From Gemmatimonadota bacterium (GTDB lineage Bacteria > Gemmatimonadota > Gemmatimonadetes > Gemmatimonadales > Gemmatimonadaceae), in contig JAJTGR010000064.1 in NCBI GenBank assembly GCA_021299375.1, positions 1 to 43,279 on the forward strand: a DNA stretch of 43,279 bases, given 5' to 3'. Numbering within the stretch: position 1 is the first letter of the stretch; every line of letters begins with the position of its first letter. Positions 8,070-16,275 of the stretch are shown in pieces. The notes beneath the pieces are model-generated. The model made no database searches, was not told the DNA's origin, and worked only from the letters and a program-made list of their open reading frames with translations. The position numbers and the translations under genes were made by a program.

Positions 8070-8783
8070 CTACGCCGAGGTCGTTTCCGTGACGGCCGGG
8101 ACGCCGCCGTAGCGCCGCTCCCGTCTCGCGAAGTCCGAGAAGACCCCGTCGAGATCGGTGGTGGCGAGATCGGGGAAATGCACGTCGAGGAAGGCGAGTT
8201 CGGCGTACGCGCATTCCCAGAGCAGGAAGTCGGACAGGCGGCGCTCACCGCCGGTGCGCACCAGCAGGTCGACCGCTGGCAGCAGCGCCGTCTCCGTCCC
8301 GTCACCGCCCTCGGTAAAGGCCCGCGCAATCGCGGCCCGGCTCGAGTAGTCGATGGCCACACGCACATGCAGCTGGGTGCCAGCCGCCGTGCGAGCCTCC
8401 GCCATGGCGATGGCATCCACCAGCGTGGGCGGCAACCGGTCGCGCCGCCCGATGACGGTGAAGCGAATGCCATTGGCGACCAGTGACGCGAGTTGCCGCT
8501 CGATGTGCGAGGCGAAGAGATCGAACAGGAAGCCGACCTCCTCGCGCGGACGTTTCCAGTTGTCGCTGGAGAAGGCATAGAGCGTGAGGTCACGTACCCC
8601 CAGGCGGGCGCAGTGCGCCACGACCTCGCGCACCGTGTGTGCCCCGCGTACGTGCCCCATCCAGCGCGGATGTCCGCGGCGCGTGGCCCAGCGGCCGTTG
8701 CCGTCCATGATGATCGCCACGTGGCCGGGCACGCCGGGCGGCACCGTGGTGCGTGGTGGCGTGGTGCGTGGTGGCGCGCTCAT
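8070..8783 (-). CDS. uppS: Isoprenyl transferase (undecaprenyl diphosphate synthase type)
   Basis: 237 residues. HVAIIMDGNGRWA (D27 binds Mg2+ in the family), GHPRWMGHVRGA, YAFSSDNWKRP and RTGGERRLSDFLLWECAYAE are the standard cis-prenyltransferase motifs. The enzyme adds isopentenyl units to farnesyl diphosphate to make the lipid carrier for peptidoglycan and glycans. The first 18 residues are a Pro/Thr-rich extension. ATG overlaps the stop of the upstream winged-helix regulator (ATGA), so the two are translationally coupled. Pairing of uppS with a regulator rather than with cdsA/dxr/rseP is unusual. Confidence 0.93.
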   Translation of the reverse strand: MSAPPRTTPPRTTVPPGVPGHVAIIMDGNGRWATRRGHPRWMGHVRGAHTVREVVAHCARLGVRDLTLYAFSSDNWKRPREEVGFLFDLFASHIERQLASLVANGIRFTVIGRRDRLPPTLVDAIAMAEARTAAGTQLHVRVAIDYSSRAAIARAFTEGGDGTETALLPAVDLLVRTGGERRLSDFLLWECAYAELAFLDVHFPDLATTDLDGVFSDFARRERRYGGVPAVTETTSA

Positions 8784-9184
8784 GCGCCCCCCACGCGCCG
8801 GATCAGCGCTTCCATGTGCGCCAGGTACCGCTCGAGCGCCGCACGGCCCTCGTCGGTGAGGCGATACACCGTGCGCGGGATGCGCCCATCGAACCCTTTC
8901 GTGCAGGTGAGATACCCGGCCTCCTCGAGCTTGCGTGCATGCACCGAGACGTTGCCGTCGGAGGTCTCGATCAGCGCCTTGAGTTCGTTGAACGTCAGCG
9001 CGTCGTGCACCGCCAACGCACTCACGATGGCCAGCCGCACCCGCTCGTGAATGAGCCGGTCGAGCGTCAATGGCAGGGCGGCGTCTCCTTCGATCACGGC
9101 CAAGGCGGTCTTCTCCTCGCGGGTGGCGTCGCCTGCCTGCGGACGGGTCGTGGCGCGCACGGCACTCCCGTCGCGTTTAGCCAC
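8780..9184 (-). CDS. Winged-helix transcriptional regulator (HTH_27 / ArsR-MarR-like)
   Basis: 134 residues with a C-terminal winged helix (about 40-125): HERVRLAIVSALAVHD, LTFNELKALIETSDGNVSVH (recognition region), LEEAGYLTCTKGF, TVYRLTDEGRAALERY. GTG 9184 was chosen because it overlaps the stop of the upstream gene (GTGGCTAA); an ATG at 9229 would give a 53-bp overlap. It is the middle gene of a three-gene operon and probably controls the divergent membrane-protein operon or its own through the palindrome at 9848-9864. Confidence 0.85.
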   Translation of the reverse strand: MAKRDGSAVRATTRPQAGDATREEKTALAVIEGDAALPLTLDRLIHERVRLAIVSALAVHDALTFNELKALIETSDGNVSVHARKLEEAGYLTCTKGFDGRIPRTVYRLTDEGRAALERYLAHMEALIRRVGGA

Positions 9185-9809
9185 CGTGCCTCCGCGCAAT
9201 GCGGAGGCCGAAGCCCACCTGCAGCCCACCGAAGCCCAGCGCCATCATGAGGTCTCCGTCGACGAAAGGAACGAACAGGGCAATGAGGCCAAGGGCGATG
9301 AAGCCGAGGCCCATGAGCGGGACCGCGCGAATGGAGAAGGCCCCGGCGGTGGTGACGCCAACGCCGTAGAGCAGCAGCCAGAGCCCCGGCAGCACCCGCG
9401 TCGTGACGCGCGCATCGATGCCAGGCGTGTACGGATCGACCAGCGCCAGCGTGAGGGCTGCTCCAGCGATCACGGCGGGCCAGAAGCTGAGCAGGAACTT
9501 CCGCGCCGGCACGCTCAGCCGGAGCGGAGCGTCGGCGCCGATGCGGCGGCGCATCTTGTGCGCCATGGCCGTGCCGCCCGCGGCCACGGCGACGGCCGCG
9601 GTGGCGACCCACACCCAGAGCCAGCGCACGGGTGTCGGTTGCGACGCCGCCACCGGCGCCGCGGCCAATGCCAGACCGCCAACGGCCACGAGCCCCCACC
9701 CCGGCACATCGGTGAACGACGCCGCGCCTTCCATGGTGCGCCGGATGAACGACAGGTCCTGCAGGGCGCGGTCATGCAACGCGGGCGGATCGGGTATGGG
9801 GAACGCCAT
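9177..9809 (-). CDS. Integral membrane protein paired with the regulator
   Basis: About 210 residues. A short cytoplasmic helix (ALHDRALQDLSFIRRTMEGA) is followed by five to six transmembrane helices and an Arg-rich end (RIARRHGG). Small proteins of this layout often precede a DUF/HTH_27 regulator in acidobacterial and gemmatimonadotal genomes; the function is not known. ATG 9809 is preferred over ATG 9845, because the latter would begin directly beside the operator palindrome and adds only Pro-rich residues. TACTCC lies 5 nt upstream, a weak leaderless-type box. Confidence 0.7.
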   Translation of the reverse strand: MAFPIPDPPALHDRALQDLSFIRRTMEGAASFTDVPGWGLVAVGGLALAAAPVAASQPTPVRWLWVWVATAAVAVAAGGTAMAHKMRRRIGADAPLRLSVPARKFLLSFWPAVIAGAALTLALVDPYTPGIDARVTTRVLPGLWLLLYGVGVTTAGAFSIRAVPLMGLGFIALGLIALFVPFVDGDLMMALGFGGLQVGFGLRIARRHGG

Positions 9810-9836
9810 GGGTGGGAGTATCGGCACAGGCGGGGG

Positions 9837-9864
9837 TTGCGTCAAGTACTTTGCACTGTAAAGT
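9837..9864 (+). promoter_or_regulatory. Sigma70-like promoter of the tandem membrane-protein operon
   Basis: TTGCGT (9837-9842), a 16-nt spacer, then TAAAGT (9859-9864). A good Shine-Dalgarno (GGGAGGA, 9874-9880) and ATG 9888 follow. Confidence 0.5.
9848..9864. promoter_or_regulatory. Palindromic operator candidate
   Basis: ACTTTGCA-C-TGTAAAGT: 8-bp arms around one base, one mismatch. It covers the -10 box of the plus-strand promoter and lies between two divergent operons, one of which encodes a winged-helix regulator. Binding by that regulator is inferred. Confidence 0.55.
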
Positions 9865-9887
9865 TAGGCGCACGGGAGGAGCACACC

Positions 9888-10397
9888 ATGTACCGCTGGA
9901 TGAGGCGCGTCCGCGCCGCTGTCGTGATGGGCGTGACCTGGGCCCTGGCGTGGGCCCCGGTCGGCGTGCTGGTGGGGCTCGTCGTCGACCCCGACGGATC
10001 GCTGGACGAGATGTGGTTCCTCATTTTCGGCTATCCCGGATTCCTTGGCGGCGTGGTCTTCTCGATCGTCCTCGCGCGCCGCGGGCGGCGTTGCCGAGTG
10101 GACGAGCTGTCGGTGACGCGGGTGGGTGGGTGGGGCGCGGTGGCCGGCCTGCTCGTGGGGACGCTGCCCTTCTTGGTGGGGTCCCCGACCAACCGCATTC
10201 CCCTCTGGCTGCTGGCCAGCACGGTGGTCAGCAGCACGACGCTGCTGAGCGCCCTGTCGGCGGCAGGCACGCTGGCGATCGCGCGCCGCGGCGTGCGGCC
10301 CGGCGTGCCGATCGTCACGCCCGATGAAAACGCGGTACTGCAGGCCCACACCGACGCGCGCGCGGTCCTCGCGGGCCCAAGAGGTGCCGACGCATGA
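9888..10397 (+). CDS. Four-helix membrane protein, first of a tandem pair
   Basis: 169 residues with four hydrophobic segments (about 8-30, 42-62, 80-100, 108-135) and a hydrophilic tail. It shares MGxTWAxxWA, VDPxGxxxxMW, PGFLGG, ELSVxR and GWGAxxGLL with the next gene, so the two are paralogues from a tandem duplication. The start is firm: GGGAGGA 7 nt before ATG. Function unknown. It is divergent from the regulator operon and likely under its control. Confidence 0.8.
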   Translation: MYRWMRRVRAAVVMGVTWALAWAPVGVLVGLVVDPDGSLDEMWFLIFGYPGFLGGVVFSIVLARRGRRCRVDELSVTRVGGWGAVAGLLVGTLPFLVGSPTNRIPLWLLASTVVSSTTLLSALSAAGTLAIARRGVRPGVPIVTPDENAVLQAHTDARAVLAGPRGADA

Positions 10398-10864
10398 CGT
10401 CGTGGCTCAGGCGCCTGCGCGGCGTGTTCGGCATGGGACTCACGTGGGCGGTGGGGTGGGCCGTGGTCGGCGGCGCCATCATGGAAGGGATCGTCGATCC
10501 GCACGGTCGCCTCCTCGACATGTGGCCGCAGACGCTGGCCATTCCGGGGTTTCTGGGCGGCCTGACGTTCGGCACACTCCTGTGGCTTGCCGAAGGGCGC
10601 CGGCGGTTCGAGGAACTGTCCGTGCCGAGGTTGACTGGGTGGGGCGCACTGGTGGGGCTGTTGCTCGGGGTGTTGGCAGTGACGACGGGCATGGGCCGAG
10701 AGGTGCTGCCGTTCTGGTCGCGCGCGTTCGTGCTCGTGACACCCCTCACGCTCAGTGGCGCGTTGTCAGCGTCGGCAACGCTGGCCGTCGCGCGCGTGGC
10801 TGCGCGTCGCGAGCGGTTGCCGTTCGGCGGCCTACGCACCATTGCCGACGGCGAGCCCGCCTGA
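10394..10864 (+). CDS. Four-helix membrane protein, second of a tandem pair
   Basis: 156 residues, paralogous to the preceding protein along its whole membrane part (FGMGLTWAVGWAVVGG, IPGFLGGLTFGTLLWLAEG, ELSVPRLTGWGALVGLLLG). Its ATG overlaps the previous stop by 4 bp (ATGA), so both are made together and may form a hetero-oligomer. No enzyme motif seen. Confidence 0.8.
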   Translation: MTSWLRRLRGVFGMGLTWAVGWAVVGGAIMEGIVDPHGRLLDMWPQTLAIPGFLGGLTFGTLLWLAEGRRRFEELSVPRLTGWGALVGLLLGVLAVTTGMGREVLPFWSRAFVLVTPLTLSGALSASATLAVARVAARRERLPFGGLRTIADGEPA

Positions 10865-10942
10865 CGCGCCGGTTGCGCCCGGGGCACCAAAGCGCATCCT
10901 CCAACGCCATCGTCACCGCCCCCACCCACCCCAGAGGTCGTC

Positions 10943-11920
10943 ATGCCGATCACCGAGGTCATCTCGAATGCGCAGGAGCTCACGCTCACCGTCATCGCCG
11001 ACTATCCGGTGCCGGTGGAACGGTTGTGGGATGCCTACGCCGACCCGCGGCAGATCGAGCGCTTCTGGGGGCCAAAAGAGTGGCCCGCAACCTTCACGCG
11101 CCACGACATGGCCGTGGGTGGGGAGTCGCACTACCACATGACCGGGCCCGATGGCCACGCCTCGCGCGGCCGATTCCGCTACCTGGCGGTGGAACCGAAC
11201 CACCGCATCGAAGTCGAGGACTGCTTCGCCGACGAGACCGGTGCGCCCAACGAGGCCCTGCCGAGCATGCACATGGTGTTCCGCTTCGAGGGCACCCCGA
11301 CGGGCTCGCGCTTCACGAGCATCACGACGTTCCCGAGCCTCGAGAGCATGGAGCAGCTCGTGCAGATGGGCATGCTCGAGGGCACGCGCTCGGCGATGGA
11401 GCAGATCGACGACGTGCTCGCCGACCTCGCCTCCTTCGCGGCCGGCTGCAGCACCGAGGCGCAGCTGCTGAACGATACGCAGGTGCGCGTCAGCCGCGTC
11501 ATTCGTGGCACGGTGGAGCAGGTCTGGCGCGCGCACCACGAGCCCGCGCTCATGCCGCGCTGGCTCACCGGGCCCCACGGCTGGACGATGCCCGTGTGCG
11601 AGCTGGCCCGCGCCGTGGGCGATCGCTACCGCTTCGAATGGGCAAGCGACGACGGCAGCCAACGGTTCGGCTTCGAGGGCGCGTTGCTGGAATCGATGGC
11701 GCCGGTGCGCGAAGTCACCACCGAGCGCATGATCGGCACCGATGGCCCGGCCACGCGCAACGAACTCACGCTCGTGCCGCTGCGGGAGGGCACGTTGCTC
11801 AGCCTGCTCATCACGTACCCCAGCAAGGAGCTGCGGGACATGATCCTCGGCACGGGCATGACCACCGGCATGGAAGCGAGCTATGCGCGGTTGGAGCAAC
11901 TCGTGGAGTCAGCGCCGTAA
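10943..11920 (+). CDS. Double SRPBCC (AHSA1-like) domain protein
   Basis: 325 residues containing two START/SRPBCC domains in tandem. The first (about 8-150) has VPVERLWDAYADPRQIERFWGP and DGHASRGRFRYL. The second (about 165-320) has VIRGTVEQVWRAHHEPALM, PRWLTGPHGW and TLLSLLITYPSKE. The Trp/Pro signature and C-terminal helix fit the Hsp90-ATPase activator homologue 1 family, whose bacterial members are hydrophobic-ligand-binding proteins often encoded beside small HTH regulators. Such genes are usually single-domain; a fused double copy is less common. AGAGG sits about 7 nt before the ATG. Confidence 0.85.
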   Translation: MPITEVISNAQELTLTVIADYPVPVERLWDAYADPRQIERFWGPKEWPATFTRHDMAVGGESHYHMTGPDGHASRGRFRYLAVEPNHRIEVEDCFADETGAPNEALPSMHMVFRFEGTPTGSRFTSITTFPSLESMEQLVQMGMLEGTRSAMEQIDDVLADLASFAAGCSTEAQLLNDTQVRVSRVIRGTVEQVWRAHHEPALMPRWLTGPHGWTMPVCELARAVGDRYRFEWASDDGSQRFGFEGALLESMAPVREVTTERMIGTDGPATRNELTLVPLREGTLLSLLITYPSKELRDMILGTGMTTGMEASYARLEQLVESAP

Positions 11921-11960
11921 CCGGGTGCCGAGCGGCCAGCCGCTGCCGACTTGCTGCGCG

Positions 11961-11987
11961 GCCGGTCATGCTTTCTGCATGACCGGC
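11961..11987 (+). terminator. Perfect hairpin between SRPBCC and M20-like genes
   Basis: GCCGGTCATGC (11961-11971), loop TTTCT, and the exact complement at 11977-11987. No T-run follows. It lies 40 nt after the SRPBCC stop and covers a possible ATG (11979) of the next gene. Confidence 0.5.
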
Positions 11988-12074
11988 ACGCCACCAGTGG
12001 ACCAAGATGGATCGCGGCATCGCCCGAGCTGCGATCCGCCGCTGCTGCGCTTGTCCGTCCTCGGTGGACTGCAG

Positions 12075-13307
12075 GTGGAGCCGCTCGAGACACGCTCGCT
12101 CGACACCGCCGACACCGACCCCTCGCTGGCGGTGCCGCAGGTCCGGGCCGCGCTGGCCGATGCGTCGGTGCAGCGCACGCTCGCCGTGCTCGATCGTGCC
12201 GCTCCCGCCATGGCCGCCGGCCTCGTGCGCCTCGGCGCGATCGAATCACCATCCGGCCGCGAGCACGAACGCGCCGCCGAAGTGCTGCGCCGATTCAGGG
12301 CGCTTGGCATCGCCGACGTGCACATGGACAGCACGCCCAACGTCATCGCCCGCATTCCCGGTCGCTCGGGGCGCGCGATCGTGTTCGTGTCCACGCTCGA
12401 TGACCTCGCGTCCATTCCGCCGCTGCAGCGGGCAGCGGGGCGCCCCCCGTATGTCGATGGTGACCGCGTGGTGGGGCCAGGCACCAACACGTCGGCCACC
12501 ACCGAGGCGATGCTGGCGGCGGCGCAGGCGTACATCGCCTCGGGAAAGCAGCCGCTGCACGACCTCGTGTTCGCCGCCGTGGCGCAAGAGGAAACCGGGC
12601 TGGTGGGCATGAACGCGCTGTATGCCGCGTACCGCGATCGCGCCCTCTCCTTCGTGGACATCCTCGGCGATGGGCGCTCCATCACGTATGGCGCCCTCGG
12701 CATTCACTGGTGGCGCGTGGTGGCGCGCGGCCCCGGCGGGCACTCGCTGGGCGGTGGCACGCCCAACGTGAATCAGGCCATCGGGCGCGCCGTCGACCGC
12801 ATCCTGTCGCTGCCGCAGCCGCCGGCCAGCGACAATCCGCGCCGCACCATTCTCAACGTGGCCATGTTGCAAAGCGGCGCCGTGTTCAACCACAAGCCCG
12901 ACAGCGGGTGGTTCTCGGTGGACATCCGGTCGCTGGACGCCGACGCGATTGCGGCGAACGAAGCCGCGGTGCGGGGCATCCTGGACGACGTGAGCCGCGA
13001 GACGGGACTGTCGCTCACCATGCAGCCGGTGAGCCGGACCCCGGGCGGCCAGATCGCCGGGGCCGACACGTCGCTGCTGGTGCGGGCGTCCGTGGCCATC
13101 GGGGAGTCTTTGGGGCTGTCCCCGCGGCTTGGCAATGCGGGATCGGCGAACCTCAACGTGGCCATCGGCGGCGGTACGTTCGCCATCGGCCTGGGCGGCG
13201 AACGCGGCGGCGCCCGCGGGCAGCCGGGCGAATTCGCCGACATTCCGGCGATGGTGCGCACGGCCACGCATGTGTTTCTGCTGGCGGTGGTGATGGGAGA
13301 TGCTTGA
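12075..13307 (+). CDS. M20 peptidase-like protein lacking most metal ligands
   Basis: About 410 residues with the M20 (ArgE/DapE/CPG2) fold: IESPSGREHERAAEVLRRF, VAQEETGLVGM, ARGPGGHSLGGGTPN (dimerisation lid), FSVDIRSLDADA. Zinc ligands are altered: the HxD motif reads STLDD (codons from 12390), so His is Thr; the bridging Asp in GPGxxD is missing (GPGTNTSATTE); the last His (AHS/T in relatives) is Arg in GARGQPGEF. The catalytic EE pair is kept. It is therefore probably not a normal di-zinc peptidase. The start is uncertain: GTG 12075 follows GGTGG by 7 nt; ATG 11979 lies inside a hairpin and gives a Pro/Cys/Arg-rich leader. No signal peptide is present in frame, although relatives are secreted. 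Confidence 0.7.
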   Translation: MEPLETRSLDTADTDPSLAVPQVRAALADASVQRTLAVLDRAAPAMAAGLVRLGAIESPSGREHERAAEVLRRFRALGIADVHMDSTPNVIARIPGRSGRAIVFVSTLDDLASIPPLQRAAGRPPYVDGDRVVGPGTNTSATTEAMLAAAQAYIASGKQPLHDLVFAAVAQEETGLVGMNALYAAYRDRALSFVDILGDGRSITYGALGIHWWRVVARGPGGHSLGGGTPNVNQAIGRAVDRILSLPQPPASDNPRRTILNVAMLQSGAVFNHKPDSGWFSVDIRSLDADAIAANEAAVRGILDDVSRETGLSLTMQPVSRTPGGQIAGADTSLLVRASVAIGESLGLSPRLGNAGSANLNVAIGGGTFAIGLGGERGGARGQPGEFADIPAMVRTATHVFLLAVVMGDA

Positions 13308-13446
13308 AGATGACGGATATCTCTCGCCAGTATCTGATCATCACCAGCATTTAATACCGCCACTAATGTCATTTGTTGGGGCGGCGTAACGTGCGTACTT
13401 CTGATCACCACCCGAACCGAACGACGCGCTCCGGAATGCTACAGCG

Positions 13447-13486
13447 TTGACAAATGCAATGCCGACAGATTCTGTTGCAATACTCT
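13447..13486 (+). promoter_or_regulatory. AT-richer promoter region of the TonB receptor gene
   Basis: A consensus TTGACA (13447-13452) and two direct TGCAAT repeats (13455-13460 and 13476-13481, 21 bp apart, two helical turns) sit 30-60 nt before the receptor ATG. A matching -10 is not clear. The 200-bp gap holding them is notably richer in A/T than its surroundings. Confidence 0.35.
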
Positions 13487-13508
13487 TAGTTGAAACCCTC
13501 TCTCAACC

Positions 13509-15812
13509 ATGTTCATGTCGTTCCGTCGTGCCTTCGTGCACTGCGCGGTGCCCGCCGCTGCTGCCGCCCTCCTGTCCTGTGTCGTGTCTCCACGCCCTGC
13601 CGACGCACAGCCAGCCGCACCGGGAGCCCTCGCTGATTCGACCGCCCGTCGCCCGCGCGCCGACACCGTCCGCCTCCCCGGCGTCTCGGTCATGGGCACG
13701 GTCGACCGGCTGGCCCGCATCCCTGGCTCGGCCGACCGGGTGGACGCCGCCCAGCTCAAGGCGAGCCGGGTGTTCACCACCAACGAGGCGCTGCGCAAAG
13801 TGCCCGGGCTGGTGGTGCGCGACGAGGAGGGATTCGGCCTGCGCCCCAACATCGGCGTACGCGGCCTCAACCCCACGCGCTCCACCAAGGTGCTGCTGTT
13901 GGAAGACGGCATCCCCTTCACCATCGCGCCCTACGGCGACAACGCCGCCTACTACCACCCGCCCATCGAGCGCATGGAGTCCATCGAGGTGCTCAAGGGC
14001 GCCGGGCAGATCCTCTACGGCCCGCAGACGGTGGGTGGGGTGATCAACTATCTCACGCCGGCCATTCCGCGCACACCGAGCGCCGGGATCTCGGTCAGCG
14101 GCGGCACGCGCGCCTTCACCAACATCCACGCCAAGGCGGGCGGCACCTTCGGCGAAGCCGGCGGCACCGGCCTGCTGGCCGACTACATCCGCCGTAGCGG
14201 CGACGGCGCCCGCGCCAACACCTTCTCGGAGGTGGACGATGCCTCGTTCAAGCTGCTGGTGCCACTCAGCCCCTCGCAGCAGCTCACCTTTCGTGGAAAC
14301 GCCTTCCGCGAGCGATCGGTTGTGACGTACTCGGGTCTCACCGAGGCCGAGTACGCCGAGGACCCGCGGCAGAACCCGTTCGCCAACGACGGCTTCGACA
14401 TCACGCGCGTGGGCGGCGCCATCGCGCATCGGGTGGGGCGCCACGAACGGCGCAACCTCACCACCACGCTCTACGGCTATCGCATCAACCGCGACTGGTG
14501 GCGGCAGAGCTCCAACTCCACCCAGCGACCGAACGACCGCAACGACCCGACCTGCGGCGGCATGGCCAACCTGCTCACCGCCTGTGGCAACGAAGGGCGG
14601 CTGCGTGAGTATGTGGTCGTCGGCCTCGAGCCGCGTGCCACGTGGCAGTGGGTGCGCTCGCGCGCGATCGTGGAGCTCGATGCCGGTGCTCGGGTGCACC
14701 ACGAGGGCCAGGAGCGGTTGCAGGTGAACGCGTCATCGCCCCGCGGGCGTACCGTGGGTGCGGCGGGCAACGTGAACGCCGGCCTGGTGGAGGACAACCG
14801 CCGCACCACCGAGGCGCTTGCCTCGTACGTGCAGGCGCGCGTGGCGACCGGCGCGTTCACGCTCAGCGGCGGACTCCGCGGCGAGGCACTCCGCCTCACG
14901 CGCCTCAATCGCCACCCGGCCGCGAATGCCCCGGACGGCGTGCAGGGCACGACCACACTGCAGGCGCTCATCCCCGGCGTGGGCGCCACCGCAACGCTGC
15001 GCGAGGGACTCACCGCCTTCGCCGGCGTGCACCGCGGCTTCGCGCCGCCGCGCCCGGAAGACATCATCAGCAACAGCACCGGCGGCGTGGTGGAGCTCGA
15101 CGCGGAGCTCAGCTGGAACAGTGAGGTGGGCGTGCGCTGGCTGCCGGCGCGCCCGGTGCGCATCGAGGCCACGGTGTTCAACCTCGACTTCAGCAATCAG
15201 ATCGTGCCCGCCAGCGTGGCGGGGGGCGCCGGGGCCACGCTCACGAGCGCCGGCCGGACGCTGCACCGCGGCGCCGAGCTGTCGGTGCGCGCCGAACCCG
15301 CGCGGCAGGTGGCGGGCGTCCGCCTGTTCACGGAGCTTGCCGCCGCGTGGACGCCGGTCGCCCGCTTCGAAGGGGCGCGCTTTGCCTACATCGGCACCGG
15401 CGGCAGCGATGTCGTGGGCAAGGTGTACGGCGAGCAGAACGCCGGTGGCACCCGTACGCGCCAGTCGGTGACGGGCAATCGGCTGCCCTACGCCCCCGAG
15501 TACACGTTCACCACCACTGTGGGCGCGCGGCACCGCTCGGGCACGGAACTGCGCGTGGAAATGGTGGCGATCAGCGAACAGTTCGGCGACGCCGCCAACA
15601 CCCGCCTACTGGTGGCCGACGGTCAGCAGGGCACGCTGGCTGGCAACGCGCTCTGGAACGTGACCGCCAACGTGCCGGTGCCGCGCACGTCGCTGTCGGC
15701 GTGGGTGGCGGTGAAAAACGTCACCGACCGCACGGTGGTGGTGGACCGCACACGTGGCCTGCTGCCGGGGCTGCCGCGGTTGGTGCAGGTGGGGCTGTCG
15801 CACGGGTGGTGA
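13509..15812 (+). CDS. TonB-dependent receptor, FecA-like
   Basis: 767 residues: signal peptide (cleavage near ADAQP), plug domain about 55-190 (LPGVSVMGT, NEALRKVPGLVVRDEEGFGLR, NIGVRGLNPTRSTKVLLLED, EVLKGAGQILYGPQTVGGVI), then a 22-strand barrel ending in VQVGLSHGW, whose terminal aromatic residue is the outer-membrane sorting signal. The plug motifs match FecA/siderophore-type receptors; iron chelate import is likely, the ligand unknown. A TonB box was not clearly seen. ATG 13509 or 13515 are both possible. Confidence 0.9.
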   Translation: MFMSFRRAFVHCAVPAAAAALLSCVVSPRPADAQPAAPGALADSTARRPRADTVRLPGVSVMGTVDRLARIPGSADRVDAAQLKASRVFTTNEALRKVPGLVVRDEEGFGLRPNIGVRGLNPTRSTKVLLLEDGIPFTIAPYGDNAAYYHPPIERMESIEVLKGAGQILYGPQTVGGVINYLTPAIPRTPSAGISVSGGTRAFTNIHAKAGGTFGEAGGTGLLADYIRRSGDGARANTFSEVDDASFKLLVPLSPSQQLTFRGNAFRERSVVTYSGLTEAEYAEDPRQNPFANDGFDITRVGGAIAHRVGRHERRNLTTTLYGYRINRDWWRQSSNSTQRPNDRNDPTCGGMANLLTACGNEGRLREYVVVGLEPRATWQWVRSRAIVELDAGARVHHEGQERLQVNASSPRGRTVGAAGNVNAGLVEDNRRTTEALASYVQARVATGAFTLSGGLRGEALRLTRLNRHPAANAPDGVQGTTTLQALIPGVGATATLREGLTAFAGVHRGFAPPRPEDIISNSTGGVVELDAELSWNSEVGVRWLPARPVRIEATVFNLDFSNQIVPASVAGGAGATLTSAGRTLHRGAELSVRAEPARQVAGVRLFTELAAAWTPVARFEGARFAYIGTGGSDVVGKVYGEQNAGGTRTRQSVTGNRLPYAPEYTFTTTVGARHRSGTELRVEMVAISEQFGDAANTRLLVADGQQGTLAGNALWNVTANVPVPRTSLSAWVAVKNVTDRTVVVDRTRGLLPGLPRLVQVGLSHGW

Positions 15813-15849
15813 TGACGGAACCGGGACGTTCCAGTCACCTGCGGACCGT

Positions 15850-16275
15850 TCAGGGTCGCGTGGCGCGCGCCGCGATGTCGCTGCCCTGACGATGGAAGTG
15901 CTTCAGGTTCCACGTGTAGAGCGCGTCGACCTTGGCCTTCATGGCGCAGCGTGCCAGCAACGCGTCGTAGATGCCGCCGCCCACCACCCCACGTGCCGCG
16001 GCGGCGGCCATCGCCGTCACGTAATCGTCCTCGGAGAGGGACACGATCGTGAGTCGCGCGCGCACATCCGCCAGGAACAACAGCGCCTCGTCAGCACTCG
16101 CCCGGTCTTTTCCGGGCATGCCCGTGAGCACCGCGTACACCTCGGCCAGACAGTGGGCCGCCGTGCACCCCGACTTCCTGCTCAACCCGGTGAAGAGCCG
16201 GATACTCGCGTCATGGTGCTGGTGGTCACCGTAGAACGTGGCCACCAGAACGGACGAGTCGAGGAATGCCTTCAC
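15850..16275 (-). CDS. vapC: VapC-like PIN-domain toxin
   Basis: 141 residues with the PIN-domain acidic residues: D6 (FLDSSVLV), E45 (LAEVYAVLTG), D104 (GGIYDALLARCA), and N123 in TWNLKHF at the fourth position. PIN toxins are Mg2+-dependent ribonucleases, often cutting tRNA. Its ATG overlaps the antitoxin stop (ATGA). It is convergent with the TonB receptor gene. Confidence 0.88.
   Translation of the reverse strand: MKAFLDSSVLVATFYGDHQHHDASIRLFTGLSRKSGCTAAHCLAEVYAVLTGMPGKDRASADEALLFLADVRARLTIVSLSEDDYVTAMAAAAARGVVGGGIYDALLARCAMKAKVDALYTWNLKHFHRQGSDIAARATRP

Noticed and set aside
12007-12075. Frameshifted signal peptide (from ATG 12007) for the M20-like gene
   Set aside because: That frame gives a Cys/Arg-rich stretch without a good hydrophobic core, so a frameshift cannot be supported from this sequence alone.
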